Below, piece by piece: positions 43,746 to 54,384 of a DNA stretch of 64,000 nucleotides. This DNA is from Aradus depressus (lineage: Eukaryota > Arthropoda > Insecta > Hemiptera > Aradidae): the NCBI GenBank assembly GCA_963662175.1, contig OY759218.1:18690480-18754479 (forward strand). Direction: 5' to 3'. Each line of letters opens with the position of its first letter. Position 1 is the first letter of the stretch. The notes beneath the pieces are model-generated. The model was given only the letters and a program-made list of their open reading frames with translations. It was not told the origin of the DNA and ran no database searches. The translations under genes and the position numbers were made by a program.

Positions 43746-43974
43746 TATTTTTTATTTTTATTATTATATACATATTTTTGTATTAATACCATTGTACATA
43801 TTTTACTCAGTTGTGTATATTATATTATTGTTTTGTACATATTCTTCATGACTTTACGGAGACATTTTTTTTTTTTTAGTTATTTATTTTCCAATTTATT
43901 TTTTTCCTCTTGAGTTTACATATTGCCATTTATTATTTTACTTATTATATTTTATATTATACTATTATGATTGA

Positions 43975-44900
43975 CATCAAATTTACTAATAGTTTTTACC
44001 AATTGAAACATTACCTATTTAAACATTAGGTACTTTGAAATATTTTCTACAGAAATTTATTTTACATTTTTGGGGCGCTTTAACATTAGTCGTACTGGTT
44101 CTATCTCAAATTTAAGGACACACTAGAGATTGGAAATTTTATTAGGAACATTTTTGCTAGACACTAATGTTTCGATAGAACTAAACGTTTTCGTGTAAAT
44201 CGAGCAAACGTGTAAAAAAAATTATTCAAAATAACATTTCAGGACGGTTTTTGGCATGTATCTCGTAAAGCAGGCGAACTGTGAAACATCGTACGTCATA
44301 TAAAACAACTTTTATTTGAAGTGATTTTTGATTAGGTCATGAATGTAAGCGGTATCCAGTAAAATGTACCTAGACTGCAAAGTAAAATGGTCTTAATGTT
44401 CGTCCGATTTCGGTGGAAATCGTAGCTACGAATTCTGAGTTGGAGCGCTCACAAAGTTCCAACCACTTTCACACAGGGACTTGAAAAATAAAATAAAACT
44501 TGTTTATTTAATATATTGTCTAATTTCACTAACTATATATACATGGGAGTACTTTCGGTATTTCTACCATCCTCAGCCAAAAGCATAAGACATAAGACTG
44601 TCTTATCTCTTATGCTTTTGGCTGAGGATGGTAGAAATACCGAAAGTACTCCCATGTATATATAGTTAGTGAAATTAGACAATATATTAAATAAACAAGT
44701 TTTATTTTATTTTTCAAGTTCATTTGAATTATTTCACAATATCTCTGCAATAATGTCAGTTTTCACTTTCACACAGACAGACATCGTCATCAAAACGATT
44801 TTCACACGATTGAAATATTTTGACGTGAAAACATCTATTCACTCGTTAAGCACAGTGATAGCCGGTCAAACTTTCTTGTGTTACAAAATATCGTCAGATT
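43975..44900 (-). repeat. repeat C, reverse copy, split by a palindromic insert
   Basis: Starts near ggggcgctttaacattagtc, with aacgttttcgtgtaaatcga, aaataacatttcaggacgg and gtagctacgaattctgagtt. It resumes after the insert with cacagacagacatcgtcatc and ends near 44900. Confidence 0.85.
44477..44763 (-). mobile_element. palindromic (snapback) retroposon, S2 family
   Basis: 287 bp inside repeat C, flanked by the 13-bp TSD cactttcacacag (44464-44476 and 44764-44776). Arms 44479-44597 and 44601-44719 are 119-bp inverted repeats with a 3-nt loop and at least one mismatch noted by eye. The minus-strand leader is about 44 nt (44763-44720) and contains agatattgtgaaat, resembling the S1 leader. Hammerhead-like cores at 44552-44576 (minus) and 44622-44646 (plus). 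Confidence 0.95.
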
Positions 44901-45233
44901 TCAATCGATAATAACTACGAGACTAATAATGCGATAACAACGGTTGAGGTCACAATGAATAGAGCATCTCTGTACGTGTTTGTTGTGCAGTGTTTGTTTT
45001 GCCTGTGACGTTATCGGGCTAGTGTGGGCCCCGGCGGATAATTGTTGCGAATTAGCGTTGTGTGAAATTAGAAATTAGTGTAGCATGATAACGCGTTTAG
45101 ATAGGACGTTAATTCGGGTGTGATTGTAAAGAGCTTGAGGAGCACTGCTAGGACTCAAAGTAAAACAATAAAAATATTCGCCGAAATATATGTAAAAATC
45201 GGTATTAAATTGAAAATTGCAAAAAAATTAAAG

Positions 45234-45416
45234 ATGTCTCAAATGAATCGTAAATATGCGCGGAATTATAGAAAACGCAAATCAGAGGAAAGCTCGCATC
45301 AAAAGGAATTTAAAAAACCTAAAAAGTCTAGTGCCGAGCAAATGCAAGAGCTACGGCAGCATCGAAAAGAAAATGTCTACGCCTTAATGTTTTTTTTTTT
45401 TATACTGTGGATATAA
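45234..45416 (+). CDS. candidate N-terminus of a basic protein (mobile-element type?)
   Basis: From MSQMNRK the frame is strongly basic: RKYARNYRKRKSEESSHQ, then a PKKSSAEQMQELRQHRKEN segment, before collapsing into a poly-T stretch. Two short tandem blocks of the form (A/Y)-x3-R-x-YR-x-R resemble N-termini seen in some insect Helitron or other mobile-element proteins; that link is an impression only. 44990-45120 upstream is GC-richer and could be an untranslated leader. An in-frame upstream M exists at 45120. Confidence 0.3.
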   Translation: MSQMNRKYARNYRKRKSEESSHQKEFKKPKKSSAEQMQELRQHRKENVYALMFFFFILWI

Positions 45417-46262
45417 TATTTTTCATTCTGGAATTTCAATCTGAGTGTGAGATAATGTTATTTATTTCAATAATTAATTAAATTTCATTGAGTTCTTAAT
45501 CCATTACAATACTACATATTGAAAGCGTTCTTTCTCTTGATTTAACACTTAGTAAGGGGACTGGAGGATATTGGATGGAGTAAACTCAATGGTTTAAGAG
45601 TAATCCAGTAGGGAGACGTGAAAAGAGCAATAACAATTGTGCTTGATCAGGGAGAGTCCCTAAGCCTCTAATTACCGAGGTGGGTGGAATAAGGAAAGTG
45701 GACCGCGCCGCTAAACCCAAACCGAGGAAGACAGAGAGCCAATGTACGGAGTGGAGCTTACTTCCAGAACATTAGTCGAGGGCAGCTGGATCCAGGAGCC
45801 TTCTCTCCGTATATGTCCCAAGAGAAACTCCTCGTTTTAATCTACTTCTCAGACACCCAACCATCCCAGCCCAAACCATCCCATCCCCACACATCCCCAG
45901 GAATTTGGATATTTAGACCCGCACCGTTTCCCAACCACAAAACCTTCCCTCTAAATTAAAATACAATAATGTCCCGTAGCGAAGAGCGATCTCTAAATTT
46001 ACGACTATCCAACCCTAGAATAGATTAACACTTTGAATTTAATAAATTTATTCGAGACAGTAATTGAAAATTCCAGAGAGTAGGGTCCCAGGCCTCATTA
46101 ACTCGAGGTCAACGCCAATTATTGAACATAGCATACACGTTTTAATGTCACTTCTTCCTTCTCTTCACAATTCCCCTCAGTGTAATTATAGATTTTTTGA
46201 CTTCTCGTAAACATAACCATTAGAATTAGGGTGGGTAGAAGATTCTAGCGGAAGAATTTGTT
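45417..46262. other. unassigned DNA
   Basis: Moderate GC for this window at 45600-45960; no reading frame or repeat recognised. Confidence 0.4.
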
Positions 46263-46538
46263 ATTGTGACTCATGCCCGGGCTTTAACGAGGTCATATCG
46301 CCTACTACTAGAACGCTATTTTGTCACTGATGGAGATTAGCTACTCTACTATGGGAATCCTAAATTTTTCTTATTTAGGTTTAGTTGCGTAGGGTAGGGA
46401 TCACCGCTTAACATCTCATCTGAAGGATGGCGTGCTCAAGTTTGTTTTACCTCCCAGATAAAAATCCTAAAGGCCTCTTCCGAGTTTCGAACCCGCGATC
46501 TTGAAGAGTATAAGGCTAGCTCTGAGCTACCGGCGCCC
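46263..46538 (-). mobile_element. tRNA-derived SINE, decayed
   Basis: Tail side gtgactcatgcccgggcttt, body gccta.tac and agggtagggatc, B box as cgagtttcgaacccgc, head ctgagctaccggcgccc. Internal deletions; no TSD resolved. Confidence 0.85.
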
Positions 46539-47832
46539 TTTTTAACGCGAGGTTCGCGCGAATACGTCCTCACAATCAAATTGAATTGTCCAAATAAGAT
46601 ATATATACTTTTGGAATCTATGTCGAAATAGAGGAAAATAGGACAGAGTGTGACATGTAATAAGAACAGCCCAACAACTCAACATGCCCCACATTGCAGT
46701 TCGGCTATGCAATAGGATAACGTGACCTCTAATCTGGGCAATACGACAGAGTTTCTATCAAAGCAATCTACGAGAACCTGGAGCATGTCCTATTTTCTTC
46801 TACCAGAACCGTCACATTTTGTGATAACGTTCTATGTTACAAAAATGTTCATGACTCATATGAATCTGTGACCGTGAACGACGGACAAGCAGACGTCAAA
46901 TGTTGATCATGACTTGCGGTCATGTCTCTTCCATAGATATAGTTTTTTGATCCATAGATCAAAGATATAAGGAGCGAAACATTCAGTGATCTCCATTTTG
47001 AATAACGACATTTAAATGAACTCTTGGAGCCCTCAGGCCATCACGAAGAATCTTTCGAGACCCCAGGCTAAGGAATTTTATTTATTTATTTTTTTCCATT
47101 ATTACTATTAAAAAATAAAATTGCTATTTGCTTCTCCTTCTGTTACCACTTATATTAAATGAGGTTACAGTAGAAGCATTTTAAGGCTCCATAAGTCGAC
47201 AATCATAAAAGGAACTCTGAAGTGTATTGCTACTGACCTTCTTCCTCCTAGTGGTGTCTTGAAAAGTACCGTTTTTACTAATGTGGACAGAATACGATTT
47301 CAGTGTAACCGAGTCCAGTACAATGTATAGTATAATTGTCCAATCGTATTCGGCAGAACACGCTTCTTTTGTATCGTAGTAGAATAGTGAGACCGAATAT
47401 CGACTGTGAGCAATGATATTGTCCCGTGAGTCATAAGCTATTACAATGTCATTTTATTTGTAGACATGCCCTATGCTGGTCATTCCTGAAGCCTTGGGGG
47501 TCTAGATCCTCGTCAGCCTCCTTTATGAGGCGAAGTACGATGTCGAGAGTCTTCAAGCGTCTGTAGACAACACGTTTAAATTCACGTCTCCCCAGGTAAA
47601 TCGGGATACAGAGGGGGAACTCCACCCGAGATCAGTATTTCTGTCAATATTTAATAAACTGTCTGCAAAGCCGATCATGGGAGAACCCCTTTACATAGAG
47701 CCGGCAAGAATATTCCTTTAGAGAGGTTAGATTTTGGTGGTGAAGTAGACGGGCGCTGAAGGCTCCGTTAAAGGGACTACAACAATGGTAAGGTTGACAA
47801 GAGTGAGGTCTGCCCAATATTGACTCGTCCAA
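46539..47832. other. unassigned DNA
   Basis: A minus frame at about 47470-47590 reads RRLKTLDIVLRLIKEADEDL, protein-like but unrecognised. Otherwise nothing supported. Confidence 0.35.
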
Positions 47833-47842
47833 ACCCTCTCTC

Positions 47843-47877
<35 letters not shown>
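47833..47877 (+). repeat. (CT)n microsatellite
   Basis: About 20 CT units with one interruption (CA). Confidence 0.95.
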
Positions 47878-47879
<2 letters not shown>

Positions 47880-48310
47880 AGCGCCTTCTCCCTCCGCTAT
47901 ATTACATTTAATATGTACATTCGGTCGATTTAATTTTATTCATAAGGGCTCATAAAGGAGTTGACGTCGAGACGAGGATTTAATTTCGCATTTCGTCAAA
48001 GATTGTATTTACCATGTGTATATACATCAGACTTGAAGGTTATTGAAAATGCTTCATTATCTTTGTAATGGAAAACCTCAACGGAGTTTCTCTAAGTTTC
48101 CTTCTCAACGTAGAAAACCTTATGAAACTTTTCTAAAGTTCACCCATCCTTATTCTAGAAGCTCAGAAGCAAAATCGGTCTATACAGCTAGTCCCAGATG
48201 TACATATAGTGCCATGCCTAACTCTTAAGACAAACAAAATTGACTCACTCTTGGTTTCTCAGCGGCTCAGTCAATAAGATTTGTCTCAACAGAATAGGTA
48301 GGAAATATGC
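47878..48310. other. unassigned DNA
   Basis: No supported feature. Confidence 0.35.
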
Positions 48311-49690
48311 AGGAGTCTGAAGGAATACTAGAAATGATGATAACTGAGTAAAATTGGAATGCTTTCGGAATGAGGGAGTGGTAGATTGTATTTTATAAGA
48401 TGGTAGAGAAAGTGCGGTGAAGCAGATAGAAAGGAAAATAGACATATCGAGACAAAAATTCGACCAGCATAAGCTCAAAATATTCCTGTCTTGTTATTGC
48501 CAATATCCATATGCAAACACCTGCCGTTTCTTACTGTTGGAGTCTGAAGGAATACTAGAAATAATGAAACTGACTAAAATTGGAATGTTTTAAGAATTTT
48601 CGGAATGAGGGAGGGGTAGGTTGTATTTTATAAGATGGTAGAGAAAGTGCGGTGAAGCAGATAGAAAAGAAAATAGCCATATTGGGACAAAAATTCGACC
48701 AGCATTAGCTCAAAATATTCCTGTCTCGTTTGTAATACCCAAAATTAGGGATATTAATTGTTTTTAAAATAATTATAATCAGTGAAATAAAAATAGTAGA
48801 ATTGGAAGGCAGGAAGTCCACCGGAAGTCTTTGGAAGACCCCAACCGTAAGGGGAATACAAGGGTGGGGGATTGAACAACCAATAGGCACCCAAAAGAGA
48901 CCCGAGGGCGGGAAAATGGATGCGAGCGAACCACACCTAGCTTCGGCCCACTTCGTCAGATACCTCCGAAGAGGAAGGAGCTAATTCTAGAGACGCTACA
49001 GAGGAGAGAGGTCCACTTCAGGATCCAGCTCTTGTTCCAGCCAACATTCCAGATCCAGGACTCAGCCACAGGACCAAAGACGGAGATGTGTTAGAGCTCA
49101 TTTCAACTTAAGAGACAGACGGCAGAGATTGATCATTACAGAACTCCAGAACCCAAACAGCAATCGCAACAAGCAACGAACAAAGACTAGAAGGTACCGT
49201 GATACAATAAACAATTATACAGATAGAGTTTAGGAGTAGTATTTTGATATCTTTGAAGGATTCTGAGGAATATTTTATAAAGTTTTAAAGAATGTTTTTC
49301 ATGAATATATATAACCAAATAAGAATGACGTCATTTTTCTTTCATGTATTTTGCACCTCATGTCATTTTGATTTTTCCTAACTGTTGGCGAACCCTCGCA
49401 ACCAAAGAAAGGTAAGTAAGATGAATTATTTTTTCAAGAACTTTTATTTTCAGTAATTTTATTTTACATACCAACAATAATTATAATTACAAATTGGCAT
49501 CCCTTGTGGGGATACGTTATTGCCAATATCCCTATGCTAACACCTGCCGTCTCTTACTTTTGGAGTCTGAAGGAATAGTAGAAATGATGATAACTGAGTA
49601 AAGTCGGACTGTTCCGTTTTTAGTGGGAGGAGGGGTGGATTGTAAGTGTTTCATAGGATGGTAGAGAAAGTGCGGTGAACAGATTGAGAG
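48311..49690. repeat. ~230-bp tandem triplication, split by an LTR
   Basis: agtctgaaggaata starts units at about 48314, 48541 and 49563. Units share gatggtagagaaagtgcgg and gacaaaaattcgaccagcat. Removing the 784-bp insert and its 4-bp duplication brings the second spacing to about 234 bp, equal to the first. Confidence 0.9.
48731..49514. mobile_element. probable solo LTR
   Basis: 784-bp insertion in the tandem array with a 4-bp duplication cgtt (48727-48730 and 49515-49518). Starts TGTAATACCC, typical of LTR starts; the end (ttgtggggata) does not give a clean CA, so the call is tentative. Contains TGACGTCA at 49326-49333, AATAAA-like signals and a splice-donor-like ggtaagtaag at 49410. No coding sequence. 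Confidence 0.6.
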
Positions 49691-50224
49691 CATTGCCCGC
49701 TCGGCTGGTAAGTTAAGTGTTGCCCCGCCGCAGCGGTCTATCATACCCGGGCTACCATTACTAATTCACCTCCTACAATTGAAACCCTCTTTAATTATTA
49801 CCAACCTCCGGCTCTCTGTATTACACTAATTTAATATTTACTCACATATGGAACGATGTTGACCGCTCCCCCAACATTCTGTTTGTATTTTAAACTAGAA
49901 ATTCACTCTCTTGGTATATTGCTTAAACAAACCCACAAAGATAAAACTCTTTGAAAATCTCCTTTCCTTATTCCAGCTAATGTAGCCAGTTCTCATTACG
50001 GGTACACATTTCTTTTTTTTTTTTTTTTCTCCAGGTTTTTTAATCCTTGTAAAATATTAATGAAACCCAGGAGCATGGCAATACACACATTTATTCACAT
50101 GAAATTCGACAATCTATGTGGAACCGTTCCCAGAAATAAGTTCATTAGTTAGTGTGGTTGCTTGTCCTCTTGAAAGTTAATGGCTTATTAGAATTTTTTC
50201 AGGGGTCCCTAAGTTGGAAACGTC
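49691..50224. other. unassigned DNA
   Basis: Poly-T run at 50012-50029. No gene recognised. Confidence 0.35.
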
Positions 50225-50985
50225 AGACTGATGAATAAAATTTAAGAAAATATAAAAAGTAAAAAGTATATACATTGATAACATATGGTTATATACAAAA
50301 CTATAAATAAATTTAATATAAAATAATAATGATCTATATAATAGATATATAAAAAACAATATAATATATATAAAACAAATTGAAAATATTCAATTTAAAT
50401 AATAGTAATAATAAAGATAAATAATATTATTAAAGATAAAATAAAATAAACAGGAACAGCCTTTCAACTTGAGACCCCTCGAAACACCACCGGTTCTCTG
50501 TCATCCCCATCCCTCAAACTTAATGGAGGCAGATGAGGTCGCGGGGTTTATCATGATCCCCCCGCCTTCCCACCTCCCCAGTGCACTGTCCAGCAGTGGA
50601 GGCAGACCAAGAAGGAAAGGAGAGTTGAAGGTAAGATTACATGAGGGGAGAAGCTAGTCATCACCGGCACTCCATAAATATTTTTGCTAAATTACAGTAG
50701 CACGTCTCTCGGCCAGCGCCGCCTCAGTCTTTGAGGGGGCTTATCTGGATGGGAATGGGATTACAAGAGTCAAGCAACTGGATTGACATGGGAAGAAAGG
50801 TTAGAGTGAAATTTGGAGAAGCGGAACTTGATGAGGTTAATCACAAAAGGAATTTCCAAGTCATTGTGGAGGGTAAGGTTGGAAACATGGAAGGGAGCAT
50901 TGACAATTGTTCTCATGACTTTGAATTGGAAAGACTGGACACCCTGGATGTTAGATGGCTTAGCGTGTGGAATATGACGAATTCA
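50225..50985 (-). mobile_element. LINE 3' end, LHNDLEIPFV family
   Basis: The minus strand gives SNIQGVQSFQFKVMRTIVNA, then HVSNLTLHNDLEIPFV, then FRFSKFHSNLSSHVNPVA, stop near 50770. A second frame ends PLKTEAALAERRATVI. The less AT-rich 3' UTR (50470-50700) matches the copy at 43300. An AT-rich tail to about 50225 is inferred. The plus-strand open frame here is a shadow of this sequence. Confidence 0.88.
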
Positions 50986-50989
50986 GCTA

Positions 50990-51235
50990 TTTTTACTTCC
51001 CCACCTAAGGGGAAGTTATGTAATTGGTCAGAAATTATGCTGGGTTCTCAACGGAATTTCATATTTTCCCCTGATTCCAAAAATGAGAAAAAAAAATATT
51101 TCTTTCGGTCTATGAGTGTGTGTTTCTGTGTACACTATAACTCTCGATAGAATTAATAAATAAAAACTCTAATAATTGCCGTTGTAATGAATGTATTGAC
51201 ACGAAATTTCATATGTGAATTCAAGGAAGGAACCA
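50990..51235 (-). repeat. repeat A, reverse fragment
   Basis: Starts acttccccacctaaggggaa. It has gttatgtaattggtcagaaa and aattgccgttgtaatgaatg. One internal module is missing. Confidence 0.8.
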
Positions 51236-51829
51236 TAATAATTTTGAGCTGAATTGGCTGACTTTTTTACTTCGGGAATCCAGGGAGCAAGGCTAGTCGC
51301 AATACCTTGGTACCCCGGTTCATCTTGTGTAGTGGCCAAAGTAGTTGGCTCGCCGTCTCTCTACCCCATGTCACATTCTGGCCCAAATTTTACCTTACAT
51401 AAAGAATAAAAAAGTATTTAGCCAAGTGTGTGAAAGGATGTGTAAGATCTGAATATGTTTTTGATATATATATATTTTTTTTTTTTGTTTGTGACAAAGA
51501 CTTTTCCGACAAAAAGTCTGTGTCAGTTTCTCTGTGTGACATCAAACGACTCTCGGTATCAAGTTCATACGCCTGCACTTGACCGAAAAACACACCGTCC
51601 TTAATACAGAAACGAATAAAAGTAATTAAAATAAAACTGTCCTTCAAACTTTTCTATTCTTTTCATTTATACAATTATAATACTTTTTTTTTCTACATAG
51701 GTCAAGAAACTTGATAATTGTACATTTATTGATTATTGTCTATTTATTGATTTTTGTAAATTTATTGATTATTGTAAATTTGGATAAAAGAAAAAAAGTT
51801 ATACAACAAACTAAACTGTTTTTTACTTT
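51236..51829. other. unassigned DNA
   Basis: 51721-51782 has three to four 17-18 bp units of atttattgattattgta. Otherwise AT-rich without features. Confidence 0.4.
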
Positions 51830-51958
51830 CTTATAACTTTAGGATAAGCAAGTATTGTAACCATGGGAAAATCCAAAATCGAGTTTTCAAAGGATTTTCA
51901 CTTTTCAAGGTCCCCTGAATACTGTTTGAACATTTTTACGATGACGTCTATCTGTGTA
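51830..51958 (+). repeat. repeat C start fragment
   Basis: ctttcttataactttaggat, agtattgtaaccatgg, cttttcaaggtcccctgaat. It breaks off at tctgtgt where the next fragment begins. Confidence 0.78.
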
Positions 51959-52004
51959 AAAAATGTAAAGAAAAATGTTTTTTTCTTTTTTAAATATTGT
52001 CTTT

Positions 52005-52045
52005 TTCACAAAATATACTTTCGGTATTGCTACCATCTTCAGCCA
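52005..52045 (-). repeat. S2-type hammerhead-like fragment
   Basis: 52018-52042 is the minus-strand core CTGAAGATGGTAGCAATACC plus GAAAG, close to the S2 core at 44622. The other arm is absent. Confidence 0.65.
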
Positions 52046-52540
52046 CGACTTAACAAATACTAAATGGAAGTTCAACCAGTTTTCAATCCAAACTGTCCCT
52101 TTTTTTCACCCCCACAGGGTATTTCCCTATCCTTCCTATAAAGTTAGGTCTTAAAAATATGGAAAACATTAAAAATAAAATTTCGTCTGAAATTGGAATT
52201 CTAATAACAGAAAAATTTTGAAATAGTATGTGCGGTAATGACAGCTATGAGGAATGACATTCTGCGTGCTGTGTAGAAGTGAAAAAAACAAGAGGGGCTG
52301 TAAATAAAAAAATCTTTAAATGCAACACAAGTTTATTAATGGCGAAACAAAGAAATATTCAGAGATGTTTTCGCCAGAGATCTTGTGACCGTCAACGAGT
52401 CATAAGTCTGTAATTAAATATAGTGGAATTTTTTGACTTGTTCTAAGTGTTTTATTCAGTAGAAAAGAAATATTCATTTCTATATCTACAAACAAATTAC
52501 AAAATTAATTTAAAAAAAATCCTCAGTGAAACACCGGTCG
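52046..52540. other. unassigned DNA
   Basis: No supported feature. Confidence 0.35.
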
Positions 52541-53309
52541 TGTACTTCCCCTTGCGCAAATTAATTAACTACGTCTTTACCCTCCCTCAGAAAAAAAATT
52601 CCCCGATTTAGTTGAAAATCTATGGGTGTCTTAGCCCAATTTCTGAATCCTCGTATTAAATTTTGTGTACATTCGTTATGTCGACAGTCATTAGGATTTT
52701 TAAGTTGTGCCCCTCCTCCCTGTATCAACATCTTTTTTCAGCCAAATCGGAGGAAAGGGGGGAATTAGAGTTGGCTTAACACAAAAACCATAATAACTGC
52801 CGATGTAATGAGTATATCGACACGACATCCAGTATGTAAATTTAAAATTTCATAAAGATGACACTCATTAATTTTAAGACAAAATTGTATTATGTATCGA
52901 CTTGTACACTGTATAAATATATTTTTTTTATTGGATCAAACAACAGTATGAAGTCAAACAAACTTTGTTACTTCTCCAGCTGTACAAAGTATAGGAGAAG
53001 TTATGTAATCGGTCGGAAATTCGATGATTACTGGGGTTTCCCCCTGATTCAAAAATTAAAATAAAGTCTGTTTGCTCGTATGTCTATCTATGTGTCTGTG
53101 AACACGAATACTCCCGATAGAATAAATTTATCAACACTAAATTTCATATATACATCCTAAAATCCATTTGGAGGAGAGCTACTAATTTTCTACAAAATCG
53201 GCCCAATATAAAGGGGAGATCTCAACTCAAAAACCCTAATAACTGCCTATGTAATGAATTTATGGGCACAACATTTAGTATGAGGATTTAGAAATCTCTA
53301 TCTAATTAA
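52541..53309. repeat. two repeat A pieces in opposite orientation
   Basis: 52541-52735 runs forward (gtacttccccttgcgcaaat; gtcgacagtcattaggattt). 52740-52865 is reverse, and 52970-53309 is a second reverse copy starting cttctccagctgtacaaagt. A repeat B copy follows at 53310. Confidence 0.8.
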
Positions 53310-54009
53310 ATCAGGGGACATGGCAGTGTCTCTGGCCAAGTCCGAAAAAAATGTCGAAAAACACTGCTGTGTTACTTTTCTCGTGACAACAAATTTTTTG
53401 CAACTTTTTGCATCGAAAAAAGTATATTATTCATTAACAAAATGATGTTTTTTCCGACATAGCCGTCTGGAGAACTCCGAGCTGAACAAAATAAAAAAAA
53501 AAGTAGCCAAAAAGAATCATTTTTAACCAAGTTTCGAAGGGTCAAAATTGGCAAAAAATAACTTTTTTTCTTTTTCCTTTTTCAGTGTCCGGGCGTCCGT
53601 ATGACGTCATCAATGTTAATATATGAATTTTTTAAATGTATAATAAATATCATGTGATCTATATATGCAAAGATAAAGATAAAAATATATATAATAAAAA
53701 ATAACCCAATATTATAACGATAACGAAAAAAATACAGCAACGATAAAATACATTCACGAAATTGATAATAATAAGAAAAAAGTGTGTGTTTGTTATCACG
53801 TGTTCAAACCTGTTCCAGTTTTCTAACCAATTCCAGTTTACCAACTACTATTTAATTGTTTAATATATATTATTATATCATATACATATATGAAGCTCAA
53901 ATTTCAGAGCGAGCGGAGCAATATTTATAATATTGCAATACAAATACAATATTTAACTTTACGAATACAGTATATACCGTACATGGCCGTGCTTTTCAGT
54001 TTTACTGAA
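53310..54009 (+). repeat. repeat B, full copy
   Basis: Left end atcaggggacatggcagtgt, right end ggccgtgcttttcagttt, TGACGTCA at 53602-53609. It is very similar along its whole length to 20910-21601, pointing to recent spread. It lies inside or beside a repeat A copy. Confidence 0.87.
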
Positions 54010-54384
54010 TTTTTTCTTTATTTTATTATTAAACACATTTTGTCTTGTGTTGATTTTATTATTAAATTACACAATTTGGTGCAAATGATATTATTATATA
54101 TTATTTATTTTCTGCGCAAACGATGTCGTGGGAAAGTACATTGCCGGTCATTTACCGACGATAATTTTTGTTATACTCTTCTAGTGCCCAACCCTTAAAT
54201 TAATTAACAAGCAGTAAATGTGATACTGGAAGGGATCTCAACTGATTCTGCCTGCACTTCTGATCGGTGCTAAACTTGTTGTTGCCAATTAGAGATAACA
54301 AGACCAACTTGGGCATTGCCTTGCAATTTGTGAATTATACCTATATACGATCCTGTCCCCCAGTTTCCTTCAACAATGTCCCTA
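54010..54384. other. unassigned DNA
   Basis: AT-rich, no gene recognised. Confidence 0.35.

Noticed and set aside
50731..51150. 139-codon plus-strand frame
   Set aside because: The minus strand carries a clear LINE C-terminus; the plus frame is its shadow and continues into repeat A.
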